Assembly (NCBI GenBank): GCA_001464255.1
Contig: LNFD01000213.1
Coordinates: forward strand, 1-13,293
Length of the DNA: 13,293 bases
From: Actinomycetales bacterium Ga0077552
GTDB lineage: Bacteria > Actinomycetota > Actinomycetes > Actinomycetales > Microbacteriaceae
Direction: 5' to 3'
The notes under the pieces are model-generated. The model was given only the letters and a program-made list of their open reading frames with translations, was not told the DNA's origin and did not search any database. Below are positions 1 to 7,790 of the stretch, piece by piece. How positions within the stretch are numbered: the stretch's first letter is position 1; each line of letters opens with the position of its first letter. The position numbers and the translations under genes were made by a program.

Positions 1-2226
1 GCGGCCACGAGCGAGAGCTCGGCATCCGTGCCCGCGAGACCCAGCCGGTCGGCGACGATGACGGCGTCGCCCTGACCGTCGGCCCACGCGCGGTGGTCGC
101 GGTGGTGGCGCAGCTTCTCGCCCTCGACATCGAGGTCGGGCAGCGCACGGTCGAGCGGGCGCGGGAACCACCAGGCGGCGCGCCCGAACAGCGCCATGAG
201 CGCCGGGCCGAGCGTCATGCGCACGAGGAAGGCGTCGATCGCGATGCCGACGGCGAGGCTGAGGGCGATGGGTTTGATGAGCCCCGAGCCTTCGGGCACG
301 AAGGCGGCGAAGACGAAGAACATGATGAGTGCGGCGGCCGTGACGACGCGCGCGCCGTTCGCGAAGCCGTCTTCGATCGAGCGGCGGGATGCCCGAGACC
401 AGGAACACCTCGTAGTCCATGGCGAGGCCGAAGAGCACCGCCATGAGGATGATCGGCATGAAGCTGAGGATGGGGCCCGACTCGGCGTGCAGCAGCTCTG
501 CCCCCCATCCCCACTGGAAGACCGCGACGGTGATGCCCATGGCGCTGCCGACCGAGAGCAGGAAGCCCAGGGCCGCCTTGACGGGCACGAGCACCGAGCG
601 GAACACAGCCATGAGCAGCACGACCGAGAGTCCGACGACGACGAGGCCGAAGGGCACGAGCGCGTTGGTCAGGCGCGTGGAGATGTCGATGCCGACGGCG
701 GTGACTCCCGTGACGGCGAGCGGCGTGCCGAACTCGGCCTCGATGGTCTCGCCCGCCGCGCGCAGGTCGGCGACGACGAGCTTGGTCGCGGGGTCGTCGG
801 GTGCGGTCTCGGGCGCGACCTGGAAGATCGCCGTCTCGAGGCCCGGCGACGGGATGCCCGGGCTCACGCTCGCGACGCCGTCGACCCGCTCGAGCTCACC
901 GCGGATCGCGGCGAGGTCGTCGAGGATGTCGGTCGTCTGCGTGATGTCGAGCGTGACGAGGAGAGGGCCGGCGGTGCCGGGCCCGAACGCGTCGGCGATG
1001 ATGTCGTAGGCCTCGCGCTGCGTCGAGCCTGCGGGCTCGCTACCGCCGTCGGGCAGGTTGAGGTCGAGGGCGAAGGCGGGGATCGACAGCACGCCGAGCA
1101 CGGCAACGACCGAGATGCTCGTGAGCACCGGGCGCTTCATGACGCCCCGCACCCACCGGCGGCCCATCGTCGGCGCGGTCGACGCGTCGGGGTGGGCCCG
1201 CTTCCAGGCACGAGAGCCCTCGCGCGGCACGAGCTTCGCGCCCGCGACGCCCAGCAGGGCGGGCAGCAGGGTGACGGCGGCGGCGATGGCGATGAGCACG
1301 GCGAAGGCCGCACCGACCCCCATCACCGACAGGAACGGGACACCGACGACGAGCAGCCCCAGCAGGGCGATGATGACGGTCGCGCCCGCGAAGACAACGG
1401 CGCTGCCCGCGGTGCCGACGGCCACCGCGGTCGACTCGGCCGGGTCCATGCCGCGCGCGAGCTGGCCGCGGTGCCGCGACAGGATGAAGAGCGCGTAGTC
1501 GATGCCCACGGCGAGCCCGATCATGACGGCGAGCAGCGGCGCCGAGCTCGAGACGGGCAGGAAGGCCGCGAGACCGAGGATGCCGCCGACGACGATGCCG
1601 ACACCGATGATGGCGGTGGCGAGGGGCATCCAGGCCGCCCGCAGCGACCCGAAGGTGATGATGAGCACGGCGCCGGCGAACAGCACGCCCAGCAGCTCGC
1701 TCACCGTGAGCCCCACGGTCGTGTCTTGGAACACCTGGCCGGCGAACTCGACTCGCACGTCGACCGCCTCTGCCGTCGCGAGCAGGGCGGCGATCGTGTC
1801 CTCCGACACGGAGGAGGAGGCGCCCTCGAGCTGCACGCGCACGATGGCGACGCTCTCGTCGTCGCTGACCTGACCGTCGGCGAACTCGTCGAACGGCCCG
1901 AGCACCGAGTCGACCCCGTCGACCCCGACGAGGGCGCGCTCGAGCGTGTCGATCTGATCGCGGATGCCCGCATCCGTCACCGCAGCGCCCTCGGGTGCCA
2001 CGACCACGGCCTGGGCGCTCGCGCCCGACACGGCCGGGAAGAGGGCGTCGAGCTGGTCGAGCGCGACCTGCGACTCGGTGCCGGGGATGCTGAACGTCTC
2101 GTCGGTCTGCCCGCCGAGCGCGAGGCCGCCGCCGAGGGCGGCCGCGAACACGACGAGCCAGGCGACGATCACGAGGCGGGCGCGACGGTACGAGAACCGG
2201 CCGAGCCGGTAGAGGAGCGTGGCCAC
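1..2226 (-). pseudogene. MMPL/RND-family exporter, frameshifted, C-terminus beyond left edge
   Basis: Proton-driven inner-membrane exporter of the MMPL (RND superfamily) type; substrate unknown. Translation starts at a GTG (2226-2224) 4 nt after an AAGGAGG ribosome site, 9 nt after the tetR stop, so the two form one operon. Visible parts: TM1 at about residues 15-36; first extracytoplasmic domain; TM2-6 with the Asp243-Tyr244 pair in GIDYALF; TM7 near 365-385; second extracytoplasmic domain; then TM8-10 with MDYEVFLVS (Asp604-Tyr605). After Ser611 (codon 396-394) the MMPL similarity jumps to another frame, resuming at 392 with ASRRSIEDGF and continuing to VRMTLGPALMALFG and the left edge without a stop. 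The loop that normally joins FLVS to the next helix is about ten residues short. The original frame also stays open to the edge, giving an arginine-rich nonsense tail. Family assignment is secure. Probably a pseudogene; an assembly error is the main alternative. Confidence 0.85.
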
Positions 2227-2235
2227 GAGGCCTCC

Positions 2236-2793
2236 TTATGCGGTGCGGGTGTCGGCGGGCACGAGCAGGTCGTGCAGGATCTCGAGCAGTGCGGAGCGCA
2301 CCTCGTCGATCGGGATCTCGCCGTTGAGACCCAGTCGATCGGCGGCCGCCAGCGTGTAGGCGACACCGCCGAACGCCACGCCGAAGCGCAGCTTCTCGAT
2401 GGTCGAGCCGCTGGCGGGCCGGAAGAGCTCGGCCACGCGGCGCATGAGTTCGGTGGCCCGGTGCATGACGGGCACGTCGTCGAGGGTCGCCCCCTGGTTG
2501 ATGACGAGCGGCACGACCTGGCTGTGCAGCAGCAGCAGGTCGACGAATCGCTCGACGAAGTCGGCGCGGCGCAGGCCGCCCGTGCCCTCGATGGGCAGGA
2601 TGAGCTGCTCGAGGTCGTCGAGCGCGGGGCTCACGATCTCGGCCAGCAGCTGCTCCTTCGAGGCGAAGTGGTAGAGCACGCTCGCCTTCGAGGTTCCCGC
2701 CAAGACGGCGATGCGCTGCAGCGAGGTCGCGGCGTAGCCGGCCGTTGCGAACTCGGCGAGAGCCACCGCGCGCAACTGGTCGTGGAGGGACAT
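2236..2793 (-). CDS. TetR-family transcriptional repressor of the MMPL operon
   Basis: A 185-residue DNA-binding repressor. The N-terminal three-helix domain is typical: residues 9-22 form helix 1 (AVALAEFATAGYAA), and residues 24-43 form the helix-turn-helix (TSLQRIAVLAGTSKASVLYHF) followed by the usual SKEQLL. The C-terminal ligand and dimer domain has no feature that lets me name an inducer. It is the first gene of a minus-strand operon; its TAA stop lies inside the ribosome site of the MMPL exporter. Two palindromic operator-like sequences lie directly upstream, so autorepression and control of the exporter are inferred. The ATG at 2793 is preceded by GGAGGC with only one base of spacing, which is poor for a ribosome site but fits a leaderless start behind TACGGT. 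TetR membership is certain; the regulated ligand is unknown. Confidence 0.93.
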   Translation of the reverse strand: MSLHDQLRAVALAEFATAGYAATSLQRIAVLAGTSKASVLYHFASKEQLLAEIVSPALDDLEQLILPIEGTGGLRRADFVERFVDLLLLHSQVVPLVINQGATLDDVPVMHRATELMRRVAELFRPASGSTIEKLRFGVAFGGVAYTLAAADRLGLNGEIPIDEVRSALLEILHDLLVPADTRTA

Positions 2794-2799
2794 GCCTCC

Positions 2800-2805
2800 A
2801 CCGTA
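2800..2805 (-). promoter_or_regulatory. -10 element of tetR-MMPL operon (leaderless start)
   Basis: On the minus strand TACGGT fits TANNNT and is followed by exactly 6 nt (GGAGGC) and the tetR ATG. In actinobacteria this spacing puts transcription start on or next to the start codon. A -35 at the usual 17-nt distance would lie near 2823-2828, where no good TTGACA match is seen. Confidence 0.5.
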
Positions 2806-2841
2806 CTGACCGATCGGCCAGTGCTCTGACCAGTCGGTCAG
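2805..2841. promoter_or_regulatory. Tandem TetR operator pair
   Basis: Site 1 (2805-2822, ACTGACCGATCGGCCAGT) is an 18-bp palindrome with a single mismatched pair. Site 2 (2826-2841, CTGACCAGTCGGTCAG) has 6-bp perfect arms around a 4-bp centre. Both share the core TGACC-N4-GG(T/C)CA, and their centres are 20 bp apart, about two helical turns. Site 1 fills the spacer between the putative -10 and -35, and site 2 covers the -35, which is ideal for repression. The adjacent TetR gene is the obvious binder (inference). Confidence 0.7.
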
Positions 2842-2899
2842 TTTCGAAGGATGCTCTGGGCCGAGTCCCAGACTCGACCCCCGCCGTCCGCCCCTCCGC

Positions 2900-2905
2900 T
2901 AGCGT
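2900..2905 (+). promoter_or_regulatory. Putative -10 for the small membrane protein gene
   Basis: TAGCGT matches TANNNT, 22 nt before the ATG at 2928, leaving room for a short leader carrying the GGGAGG ribosome site (2918-2923). No convincing -35 is seen, so this is tentative. Confidence 0.35.
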
Positions 2906-2927
2906 GGAGCCCGACACGGGAGGTCGC

Positions 2928-3125
2928 ATGCGCAAGTACATCCTCAACGGCGCCGTGCTCGGCGCCGCCTTCTCGGCGGTCGGGGTCATCAACGCGACCC
3001 GCACCGGCCCGCGCGACTGGCGCCTCGCCCTGATGTGGGTCAGCTGGGGCATCAGCGTCGCGATCGCCGTCGGCACGGTGCTCGAGGAGAACCGCGAGCA
3101 CGACCTGCTCGAGCTCGACGACTAG
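2928..3125 (+). CDS. Small two-helix membrane protein, function unknown
   Basis: A 65-residue protein that I do not recognise as a named family. It begins MRKYILNGAVLG and has two hydrophobic stretches, about residues 4-22 and 32-52, joined by a short polar loop (ATRTGPRDWR). It ends in an acidic tail (EENREHDLLELDD). This suggests a helical hairpin in the membrane with a charged end. The ATG at 2928 is chosen because GGGAGG lies 4 nt upstream and a -10-like TAGCGT precedes it; the frame is also open further upstream, but that part crosses the tetR operators and reads as nonsense. It is transcribed divergently from tetR and converges on a LysE-type gene 24 nt away. Small size and composition argue for a real gene; function cannot be inferred. 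Confidence 0.75.
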   Translation: MRKYILNGAVLGAAFSAVGVINATRTGPRDWRLALMWVSWGISVAIAVGTVLEENREHDLLELDD

Positions 3126-3149
3126 CGCGAGTGCGCCGACCTCGCCGAT

Positions 3150-3782
3150 CTAGGCGCGTGCGGTGACCGCCATGGCGCCGCCGAGCCCGATGAGCGCGAC
3201 CCCGCCCGTCGCCCGCATACCGCTCATGCGCCGCGGGTTGGTGGCGAACCAGTCGCGAGCCGCACCCGCCGCGAGCGCGTAGACGCTGTCGCCCGCGACA
3301 CCCAGCACGAGGAAGATCGCCCCGAGCTCGAGCATCTGCAGCACGGGGCTGCCCGCGCCCGGCACGACGAACTGCGGCAGCGCCGCGACGAAGAACACGA
3401 TCGTCTTCGGGTTGCTGATCCCGACGAGGAAGCTCTCGCGCAGCAGGCGCGCGGGCCGCGTCGACACGGCCGCGACATCGGCGCCTACGACCGCACCGCG
3501 ATGGCGGATCGCCTGGATGCCCAGCCACACGAGCACGAGCGCCCCGACGATCTTCAGCACCGTGAACAGCACGACCGATTGCGCCACGAGCACGCCGAGC
3601 CCGGCGGCCACGGCGATGATCTGGATGGCGACGCCGGCCGCGTTGCCGAGCACGCTCAGCAGCGCCCCGCGCTTGCCGAGCACGAGCGCCCGGCCGATCA
3701 CGAAGAGCACGCTCGGGCCGGGGATGGCGATGATCACGATCGCCGCGACGACGAAGGCGAGCAGTTCGGGCAGGGGCACCAT
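3150..3782 (-). CDS. LysE/RhtB-family amino-acid exporter (first copy)
   Basis: A 210-residue inner-membrane protein of the LysE/RhtB translocator family, which exports amino acids or similar small metabolites; the substrate cannot be read from sequence. The N-terminal helix ends in the family signature IPGPSVLFVIGRAL (PGP at residues 21-23), followed by a glycine-rich second helix, a hydrophilic loop near residues 95-110, the conserved ISNPKTIVFFVAALPQF segment and two C-terminal helices; about six membrane segments in all. The ATG at 3782 is preferred over upstream starts because TACGAT sits 7 nt before it and no ribosome site is present, pointing to a leaderless message. It is divergent from ppsR, with 127 nt between the starts. 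A second LysE-type gene lies beyond ppsA. Confidence 0.9.
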   Translation of the reverse strand: MVPLPELLAFVVAAIVIIAIPGPSVLFVIGRALVLGKRGALLSVLGNAAGVAIQIIAVAAGLGVLVAQSVVLFTVLKIVGALVLVWLGIQAIRHRGAVVGADVAAVSTRPARLLRESFLVGISNPKTIVFFVAALPQFVVPGAGSPVLQMLELGAIFLVLGVAGDSVYALAAGAARDWFATNPRRMSGMRATGGVALIGLGGAMAVTARA

Positions 3783-3789
3783 GCGCTCG

Positions 3790-3795
3790 ATCGTA
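3790..3795 (-). promoter_or_regulatory. -10 element of first LysE gene (leaderless start)
   Basis: On the minus strand TACGAT fits TANNNT perfectly and is separated by 7 nt (CGAGCGC) from the ATG at 3782. No purine-rich ribosome site is present in those 7 nt, and no clear -35 is seen. Confidence 0.5.
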
Positions 3796-3857
3796 GCGAG
3801 GGCGGCGGGCGGCCGCGCGAGGACCAAAGACCCCTGCGCGCCCGGCGCCCCGAGGCC

Positions 3858-3863
3858 TACCCT
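3858..3863 (+). promoter_or_regulatory. Putative -10 of the ppsR-ppsA operon
   Basis: TACCCT fits TANNNT, 46 nt before the ppsR GTG. It would give a leader of roughly 40 nt containing the GGGAGGG ribosome site. The -35 region is not convincing, so the call rests on position and the hexamer only. Confidence 0.35.
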
Positions 3864-3909
3864 GGGGGTGCCCTGGCGCCGCCGCCGGGGCGCAGCGGGA
3901 GGGGGATGC

Positions 3910-4770
3910 GTGAGCGCAGCATCCGCCCCGCGCGCGGTGTTCTTCGTCTCCGACGGCACCGCCATCACGGCCGAGACCCTCGGCAGTGCGCTGCTCGTGA
4001 GCTTCCCGGGCGTGCCGCTCGCCCGGCACACCATCCCCTTCGTCGACGATGCCGCGGCCGCCGCCGAGGCCGTCGCGACGATCGCGGGCGCCGCGACCTC
4101 CGCTCCCCCGCTGGTGTTCAGCACCATCCGCGACCTCGCCGTGCGGCAGCGCGTCGCCGCCGCCCCCGCGATCGTCATCGACCTGCTCGGCGGCCACCTG
4201 CGCGAGGTCGAGGCGGCGCTCGGCACGAGCGCGCAGCCCGGGCACGGCACCGTGCACAGCCTGGGCGACCTCGACCGCTACCACGAGCGGATGTGGGCGA
4301 TCGAGTACGCCATCGAGCATGACGACGGCCAGAGCCTGCGCGCCCTCGACCGCGCGCAGGTCGTGCTCATCGCGCCCTCGCGCTGCGGCAAGACGCCGAC
4401 CTCGATGTACCTCGCGCTGCAGCACGGCGTCGTCGTCGCCAACTACCCGCTCACCGACGACGATCTGCCCGCTGCGGGCGGCCCCGCCGATCAGCTGCCC
4501 GCCCCGCTGCGGCCGCACGTCGACCGCCTGTTCGGCCTCACCGCCAACCCGCAGCGGCTCAGCCAGGTGCGCGAGGCCCGCCGCCCTGGGTCGCGCTACG
4601 CCTCGCTCGCCCAGTGCACGCGCGAGGTGCGCTGGGCCGAGAGCCTGTACCGCCGCCACGGCGTCCCCCACCTCGACTCGACCGACCGCTCGGTCGAGGA
4701 GATGGCGGCCGTCATCGTCGCCACCCTGCGCAGGCGCGCCGCGAGCGCGCCGGAAGGAGCACTGCCATGA
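3910..4770 (+). CDS. ppsR: PEP synthase regulatory kinase/pyrophosphorylase (PSRP, DUF299)
   Basis: A 286-residue bifunctional regulator. In this family the protein inactivates PEP synthase by ADP-dependent phosphorylation of a threonine beside the catalytic histidine, and reactivates it by Pi-dependent removal that yields pyrophosphate. Visible: an N-terminal FFVSDGTAITAETLG, the P-loop-like APSRCGKTPTS (Gly160-Lys161-Thr162), ANYPLTDDDLP, LFGLTANPQRL, SRYASLAQC and, near the end, DSTDRSVEEMA. The YPLTDDDLP and SRYASLAQC segments resemble the PEP-synthase type rather than the PPDK type, in agreement with the downstream gene. The GTG at 3910 is chosen because GGGAGGG lies 7 nt upstream and similarity begins at once. 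Its TGA overlaps the ppsA ATG by 4 nt (ATGA), so the two are translationally coupled. Confidence 0.95.
   Translation: MSAASAPRAVFFVSDGTAITAETLGSALLVSFPGVPLARHTIPFVDDAAAAAEAVATIAGAATSAPPLVFSTIRDLAVRQRVAAAPAIVIDLLGGHLREVEAALGTSAQPGHGTVHSLGDLDRYHERMWAIEYAIEHDDGQSLRALDRAQVVLIAPSRCGKTPTSMYLALQHGVVVANYPLTDDDLPAAGGPADQLPAPLRPHVDRLFGLTANPQRLSQVREARRPGSRYASLAQCTREVRWAESLYRRHGVPHLDSTDRSVEEMAAVIVATLRRRAASAPEGALP
4677..4698. repeat. 9-bp inverted repeat inside the ppsR 3' end
   Basis: Perfect arms CTCGACCGA (4677-4685) and TCGGTCGAG (4690-4698) flank a 4-nt loop CCGC, about 70 nt before the ppsA start. It encodes the conserved STDRSVEE segment, so the pairing may be a by-product of codon choice in GC-rich DNA. 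If it folds in the mRNA it could influence ribosome flow into ppsA. Confidence 0.4.
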
Positions 4771-7154
4771 GCACGAGCATCCTGTGGTTCACCGAGATCG
4801 GCATCGACGACATCGGCCAGGTGGGCGGCAAGAACGCCTCGCTCGGCGAGATGGTCGGCGCCCTCGCCGACAAGGGCGTTCGTGTACCGGGCGGCTTCGC
4901 GACGACGGCCGACGCCTACCGCCGCTTCCTCGCGGGCGACGGGCTCTACGACCGCATCATGGCGGCCGTCATGCCGCTCGACGTCACCGACGTCGCCGAG
5001 CTCGCCCGCACCGGGGCGATGATCCGCGAGTGGATCGAGCACCAGCCGTTCCCGGCCGACCTCGAGACCGAGATCCGGGATGCCTACTCGCGCCTCGTGC
5101 GTGACGACCCCGACCCCGAGGCGGTCTCATGGGCGGTGCGGTCGAGCGCCACTGCCGAAGACCTGCCCGACGCCTCCTTCGCAGGCCAGCAGGAGACCTT
5201 CCTCAACATCGCCGGCATCGACAACCTGCTCGAGGCCATCCGCAGCGTGTTCGCCTCGCTGTTCAACGACCGCGCGATCGCGTACCGCGTGCACAACCGC
5301 TTCGCCCACGATGAGGTCGCGCTCTCGGCGGGCGTGCAGCGCATGGTCCGCTCCGACCTCGGGGCCTCGGGCGTGCTGTTCACGATCGACACCGAGTCGG
5401 GGTTCGCCGACGCCGTGTTCATCACCTCCTCGTACGGGCTCGGCGAAGCGGTCGTGCAGGGCGCGGTGAACCCCGACGAGTTCTACGTGTACAAGCCCGG
5501 GGTGCGGGCCGGACGGCCCGCCATCCTGTCGCGGTCGCTCGGCGAGAAGGCCGTGAAGATGGTCTATGCCGGGGGCTCGAGCACCTCGACCTCCACGGTG
5601 TTCACCGATGTCGACCCGGCCGACCGAGGGCGGTTCTCGATCACCGACGCGGAGGTCGACGAGCTCGCCCGCCACGCCCTCGCCATCGAGGATCACTACG
5701 GGCGCGCGATGGATATCGAGTGGGCGCGCGACGGCGTCGACGGCCTGCTCTACATCCTCCAGGCGAGGCCCGAGACGGTCGTCTCGCGCGCCGGTGCGGT
5801 GCTGCGCCGCTTCACGCTGCGCGAGCACAGCGAGGTGCTCATCACCGGGCGCGCGATCGGCCAGAAGGTGGGAGCCGGCCCCGTGCGCGTGCTCGACTCG
5901 ATCGCGCACATGGATCGCTTTCAGCCCGGCGACGTGCTCGTGGCCGACATGACCGACCCCGACTGGGAGCCGATCATGAAGCGCGCCTCGGCGATCGTGA
6001 CCAACCGCGGCGGGCGCACCTGCCACGCGGCGATCATCGCGCGCGAACTCGGAATCCCCGCCGTCGTCGGCACGGGCGACGCCACGGGCACGCTCGTCGA
6101 CGGCTCCGACGTCACGGTCTCGTGCTCGGAGGGGGATGAAGGGCGCGTCTACCGCGGGCTTCTGGCCGTCGACGAGGTCGAGACCGCTCTCGACGCCATG
6201 CCGCCGATCGCGACGAAGCTCATGATGAACGTCGGCACGCCCGACCAGGCCTTCTCGTTCGCGCAGCTGCCGAACCGCGGGGTCGGCCTCGCGCGGCTCG
6301 AGTTCATCATCAACACCCAGGTGGGTATCCACCCGCGGGCACTGCTCGAGCGCGACACGCTGCCCGACGACCTGCGCGCTGCCGTCGACGCGCGCGTCGC
6401 CGCCATCGGTTCACCGAGCGACTACTTCGTGCAGAAGGTCTCCGAGGGCGTCGCTATGATCGCCGCCGCCTTCGCGCCCGAGCCCGTCATCGTGCGGCTG
6501 AGCGACTTCAAGACCAACGAGTACGCCGGGTTGCTCGGCGGCACGCGCTACGAGCCGGACGAGCAGAACCCGATGCTCGGCTGGCGCGGAGCATCCCGCT
6601 ACATCTCCGACGAGTTCGCGGGGGCGTTCGCGCTCGAGTGCGCCGCCCTGCGCCGCGTGCGCGACGAGATGGGGCTCACGAACGTCGAGATCATGGTGCC
6701 CTTCGTGCGCACGGTCGCCGAGCTCGAAGCGGTCATCGCCGCGCTCGCGGCCAACGGCCTGCGTCGCGGCGAGAACGGACTGCGCGTCATCATGATGTGC
6801 GAGATCCCCTCGAACGCTCTCACCGCCGCGGCGTTCCTCGAGCACGTCGACGGCTTCTCGATCGGGTCGAACGACCTCACGCAGCTCACTCTCGGCGTCG
6901 ATCGCGACTCGGCTCTCGTCGCGGGCTCGTTCGACGAACGCGACCCCGCCGTGCTCGCCCTGCTCTCGATGGCCATCGAGGCGTGCCGCGCGGCCGGCAA
7001 GTACGTCGGCATCTGCGGGCAGGGGCCGAGCGACCACCCTGATCTCGCCGACTGGCTCGTCGATCAGGGCATCGAGTCGATGTCGCTCAACCCCGACACG
7101 GTCGTCGAGACGTGGCTGCGGCTCGCGGCCCGCGAGGCCGGTCGCCCCGCCTAG
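4767..7154 (+). CDS. ppsA: Phosphoenolpyruvate synthase (pyruvate, water dikinase)
   Basis: A 795-residue cytosolic enzyme making PEP, AMP and Pi from pyruvate, ATP and water: the entry step of gluconeogenesis from pyruvate or lactate. Length matches the classical enzyme (about 790). Domains in order: ATP-grasp nucleotide-binding domain (about 15-340) opening with VGGKNASLGEM; swivelling phosphohistidine domain with GGRTCHAAIIARELGIP, where His420 is the phosphocarrier and Thr418 the expected target of PpsR; and the C-terminal PEP/pyruvate TIM barrel (about 480-780) with FSIGSNDLTQLTLGVDRD and the ICGQGPSDHP loop bearing catalytic Cys750. The ATG at 4767 has AAGGAG about 8 nt upstream and overlaps the ppsR stop. 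All key residues are present, so the enzyme should be active. Its TAG stop shares bases with the stop of the convergent LysE gene. Confidence 0.97.
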   Translation: MSTSILWFTEIGIDDIGQVGGKNASLGEMVGALADKGVRVPGGFATTADAYRRFLAGDGLYDRIMAAVMPLDVTDVAELARTGAMIREWIEHQPFPADLETEIRDAYSRLVRDDPDPEAVSWAVRSSATAEDLPDASFAGQQETFLNIAGIDNLLEAIRSVFASLFNDRAIAYRVHNRFAHDEVALSAGVQRMVRSDLGASGVLFTIDTESGFADAVFITSSYGLGEAVVQGAVNPDEFYVYKPGVRAGRPAILSRSLGEKAVKMVYAGGSSTSTSTVFTDVDPADRGRFSITDAEVDELARHALAIEDHYGRAMDIEWARDGVDGLLYILQARPETVVSRAGAVLRRFTLREHSEVLITGRAIGQKVGAGPVRVLDSIAHMDRFQPGDVLVADMTDPDWEPIMKRASAIVTNRGGRTCHAAIIARELGIPAVVGTGDATGTLVDGSDVTVSCSEGDEGRVYRGLLAVDEVETALDAMPPIATKLMMNVGTPDQAFSFAQLPNRGVGLARLEFIINTQVGIHPRALLERDTLPDDLRAAVDARVAAIGSPSDYFVQKVSEGVAMIAAAFAPEPVIVRLSDFKTNEYAGLLGGTRYEPDEQNPMLGWRGASRYISDEFAGAFALECAALRRVRDEMGLTNVEIMVPFVRTVAELEAVIAALAANGLRRGENGLRVIMMCEIPSNALTAAAFLEHVDGFSIGSNDLTQLTLGVDRDSALVAGSFDERDPAVLALLSMAIEACRAAGKYVGICGQGPSDHPDLADWLVDQGIESMSLNPDTVVETWLRLAAREAGRPA

Positions 7155-7762
7155 AGCTGCCAGGGCAGCAGCACGCCGATCACGATGAACAGCCCCCCGG
7201 TCGCGCGGTTGAACCAGCGGCCGGCGCGGGCGAGCAGCGGCTGCAGCGACTGCGAGAGCGCGGCGACGACGAGCTCGAACACGATCTCGATGACGATGAA
7301 CGTGCTCGCCATGATGACGAACTGCACGAACAGGTCGCGCTCGGGGTCGATGAACTGCGGCAGGAAAGCGACGAAGAACAGGATGCCCTTGGGGTTCGTC
7401 ACCGCGGCGAGCAGGCCCTGCTGGAAGAGCGACCAGCCCGAGGCGCTCGGCCGGTCGCCGCTCGCCGCGACCGCGATGGCGGGGGCCCGCCAGACCTGCA
7501 CGCCGAGGAAGACGAGGTAGGCGCCGCCCACCCACTTGAGCACCGTCAGCACATCGGGCACGACGAGCAGCAGTGCGCCGATGCCGAACATCGACACGGC
7601 GATGACGATGAGGAAGCCGAGGGCGCCGCCGAGAACCGTGAACACCGTGCGGCGAACGCCGTAGATCGCCCCGTGCGTGAGGGCGAGCAGACCATTCGGC
7701 CCCGGGGTGAACGACAGGCCGATCGCGGCGACGAGGAAGATCAGCCAGGTGTCGATGCTCAC
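7151..7762 (-). CDS. LysE/RhtB-family amino-acid exporter (second copy)
   Basis: A 203-residue inner-membrane exporter of the LysE/RhtB family with about six helices; substrate unknown. The N-terminus carries SFTPGPNGLLALTHG (PGP at residues 20-22), and the middle carries AVTNPKGILFFVAFLPQFI, the counterpart of ISNPKTIVFFVAALPQF in the first copy. The two proteins are clearly different elsewhere, so they are not a recent duplication. The GTG at 7762 is the best start: it gives a normal family N-terminus. Upstream, AGGATGGA could be a weak ribosome site, or CAGGAT with 6 nt spacing a leaderless -10. It follows the lactate permease by 28 nt on the same strand and may be cotranscribed with it. 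The stop is the CTAG that also ends ppsA. Confidence 0.9.
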   Translation of the reverse strand: MSIDTWLIFLVAAIGLSFTPGPNGLLALTHGAIYGVRRTVFTVLGGALGFLIVIAVSMFGIGALLLVVPDVLTVLKWVGGAYLVFLGVQVWRAPAIAVAASGDRPSASGWSLFQQGLLAAVTNPKGILFFVAFLPQFIDPERDLFVQFVIMASTFIVIEIVFELVVAALSQSLQPLLARAGRWFNRATGGLFIVIGVLLPWQL

Positions 7763-7790
7763 GCGTCCATCCTGGCAGTTCTCCGGCCGC

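Noticed and set aside
196..2829. An 877-codon open frame on the plus strand, opposite the MMPL and tetR genes
   Set aside because: The predicted protein is low-complexity (Arg, Asp, Glu, Gly, His rich), lies antisense to clear MMPL and TetR coding sequence and crosses the operators. Long spurious frames like this are expected in GC-rich DNA.
1040..3076. A 678-codon minus-strand open frame across the MMPL/tetR region
   Set aside because: It is out of frame with both recognisable proteins and reads as arginine-rich nonsense.
3126..3149. Weak hairpin GCGAG/CTCGC between the small protein gene and the first LysE gene
   Set aside because: Only 5 bp with a 9-nt loop and no T-run on either strand; not enough to call a terminator.
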